Assembly (NCBI GenBank): GCA_025923975.1
Contig: JAICEV010000231.1
Location: forward strand, 1-6,238
Reading direction: 5' to 3'
Length of the DNA stretch: 6,238 nucleotides
From: Propionibacteriaceae bacterium
Lineage (GTDB): Bacteria; Actinomycetota; Actinomycetes; Propionibacteriales; Propionibacteriaceae
A program made the position numbers and the translations under genes. Positions 5,810 to 6,238 of this stretch are shown one piece after another (the first letter of the stretch is position 1; each line of letters begins with the position of its first letter). Under the pieces are notes generated by a model. That model ran no database searches, was not told the origin of the DNA, and saw only the letters and a program-made list of their open reading frames with translations.

Positions 5810-6238
5810 ATGATGAGCAGCTATGTGACCGTCGACTTGGGCGCCACGAGCGGCCGTGTCCTCGTGGGGCGACTTGAGGGTGATCGCCTTGAGGTTGCCG
5901 AGGTGCACCGATTCCGCAACGAACCAGCAGGATCCGGTCCGGAACTGCATTGGGACGCAGACGAGCTCTTTGCGCAGACCGTTATTGGTCTGCAACGTGC
6001 GGCCGCGCAGTTAGACGGTGCGGCCAGCAGCATGGGTGTCACGGCCTGGGGCGTGGACGTCGGGCTCCTCGACGAGCACAACAAGCTCGTGGCTCCCATT
6101 CAGCACTATCGGGCTGCGGACCCGCAGGATGCACAGCACTGGCTGCATCAGCTGGGGGCCGAAGAGCTCTTCGTGCGTACCGGCGTACTTCCACAGCACA
6201 TCAACACTGTGTTTCGCATCGGCAAGATTCTGGATTCC
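5810..6238 (+). CDS. rhaB: Rhamnulokinase, N-terminal part (runs off right edge)
   Basis: FGGY-family sugar kinase that phosphorylates L-rhamnulose to L-rhamnulose 1-phosphate with ATP in L-rhamnose breakdown. The 143 visible codons are open to the window edge and cover most of the first actin-like lobe. Hallmarks are VDLGATSGRVLVG (8-20, phosphate-binding loop; the SGR after DLGA/T is typical of RhaB), EVHRFRNEP (31-39), ELHWDADELF (45-54), AWGVDVGLLD (79-88) and HYRAADP (99-105), all matching the RhaB pattern rather than xylulo-, glycero- or gluconokinase. The start is ATG 5810 or the adjacent ATG 5813. AAGGA at 5806-5810 is the nearest Shine-Dalgarno-like sequence but is very close to both. 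The gene follows the dehydrogenase by nine bases, so translational coupling is likely. Activity on another ketose cannot be excluded, because the C-terminal half is not seen. Confidence 0.88.
   Translation, partial: MMSSYVTVDLGATSGRVLVGRLEGDRLEVAEVHRFRNEPAGSGPELHWDADELFAQTVIGLQRAAAQLDGAASSMGVTAWGVDVGLLDEHNKLVAPIQHYRAADPQDAQHWLHQLGAEELFVRTGVLPQHINTVFRIGKILDS

Noticed and set aside
5821..6199. Minus-strand open frames opposite the kinase gene
   Set aside because: They are antisense to a clear rhamnulokinase reading frame that simply lacks a stop because the window ends.

Overview
The window looks like chromosomal DNA of a high-G+C actinobacterium. Third codon positions are strongly G/C, GTG starts are likely, and two gene families are typical of actinobacteria: a SigK-like sigma factor tail and a large STAND-type ATPase with a C-terminal helix-turn-helix. 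Genus cannot be told from the sequence.

Left part (1 to about 1756) is gene debris. Bases 1 to about 128 encode, on the minus strand, only the region-4 DNA-binding tail of a sigma-70 family factor. From about base 130 the plus strand encodes the C-terminal two thirds of a STAND/AAA-type ATPase. Its P-loop half is missing and a one-base frameshift sits at 578-580. The two remnants meet head to head within about eight bases, and each has lost its N-terminal half at that point. This is either a real rearrangement scar or an assembly chimera, and it is the most unusual structure here.

Middle part (1790 to 2594): a complete IspF (2-C-methyl-D-erythritol 2,4-cyclodiphosphate synthase) gene stands without ispD or any other MEP-pathway gene and has a drifted C-terminal signature. 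It is followed by a 268-base spacer with no recognisable gene.

Right part (2595 to 6238) is a carbohydrate-use locus. A cytoplasmic family GH3 beta-glucosidase (minus strand) diverges from a two-gene operon (plus strand) of a short-chain dehydrogenase/reductase and a rhamnulokinase that runs off the right edge. The intergenic region of about 180 bases carries short inverted repeats that could be operators. A reasonable inference is that the locus removes glucose from a glycoside inside the cell and channels rhamnose or a related deoxy- or ketose sugar into metabolism. The isomerase, aldolase, transporter and regulator would lie outside the window.

I found no tRNA, rRNA, CRISPR array, insertion sequence or phage gene. 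No clearly new biological system is visible. The points worth checking are the junction, the frameshifted ATPase, the atypical lone IspF and the divergent sugar promoter.
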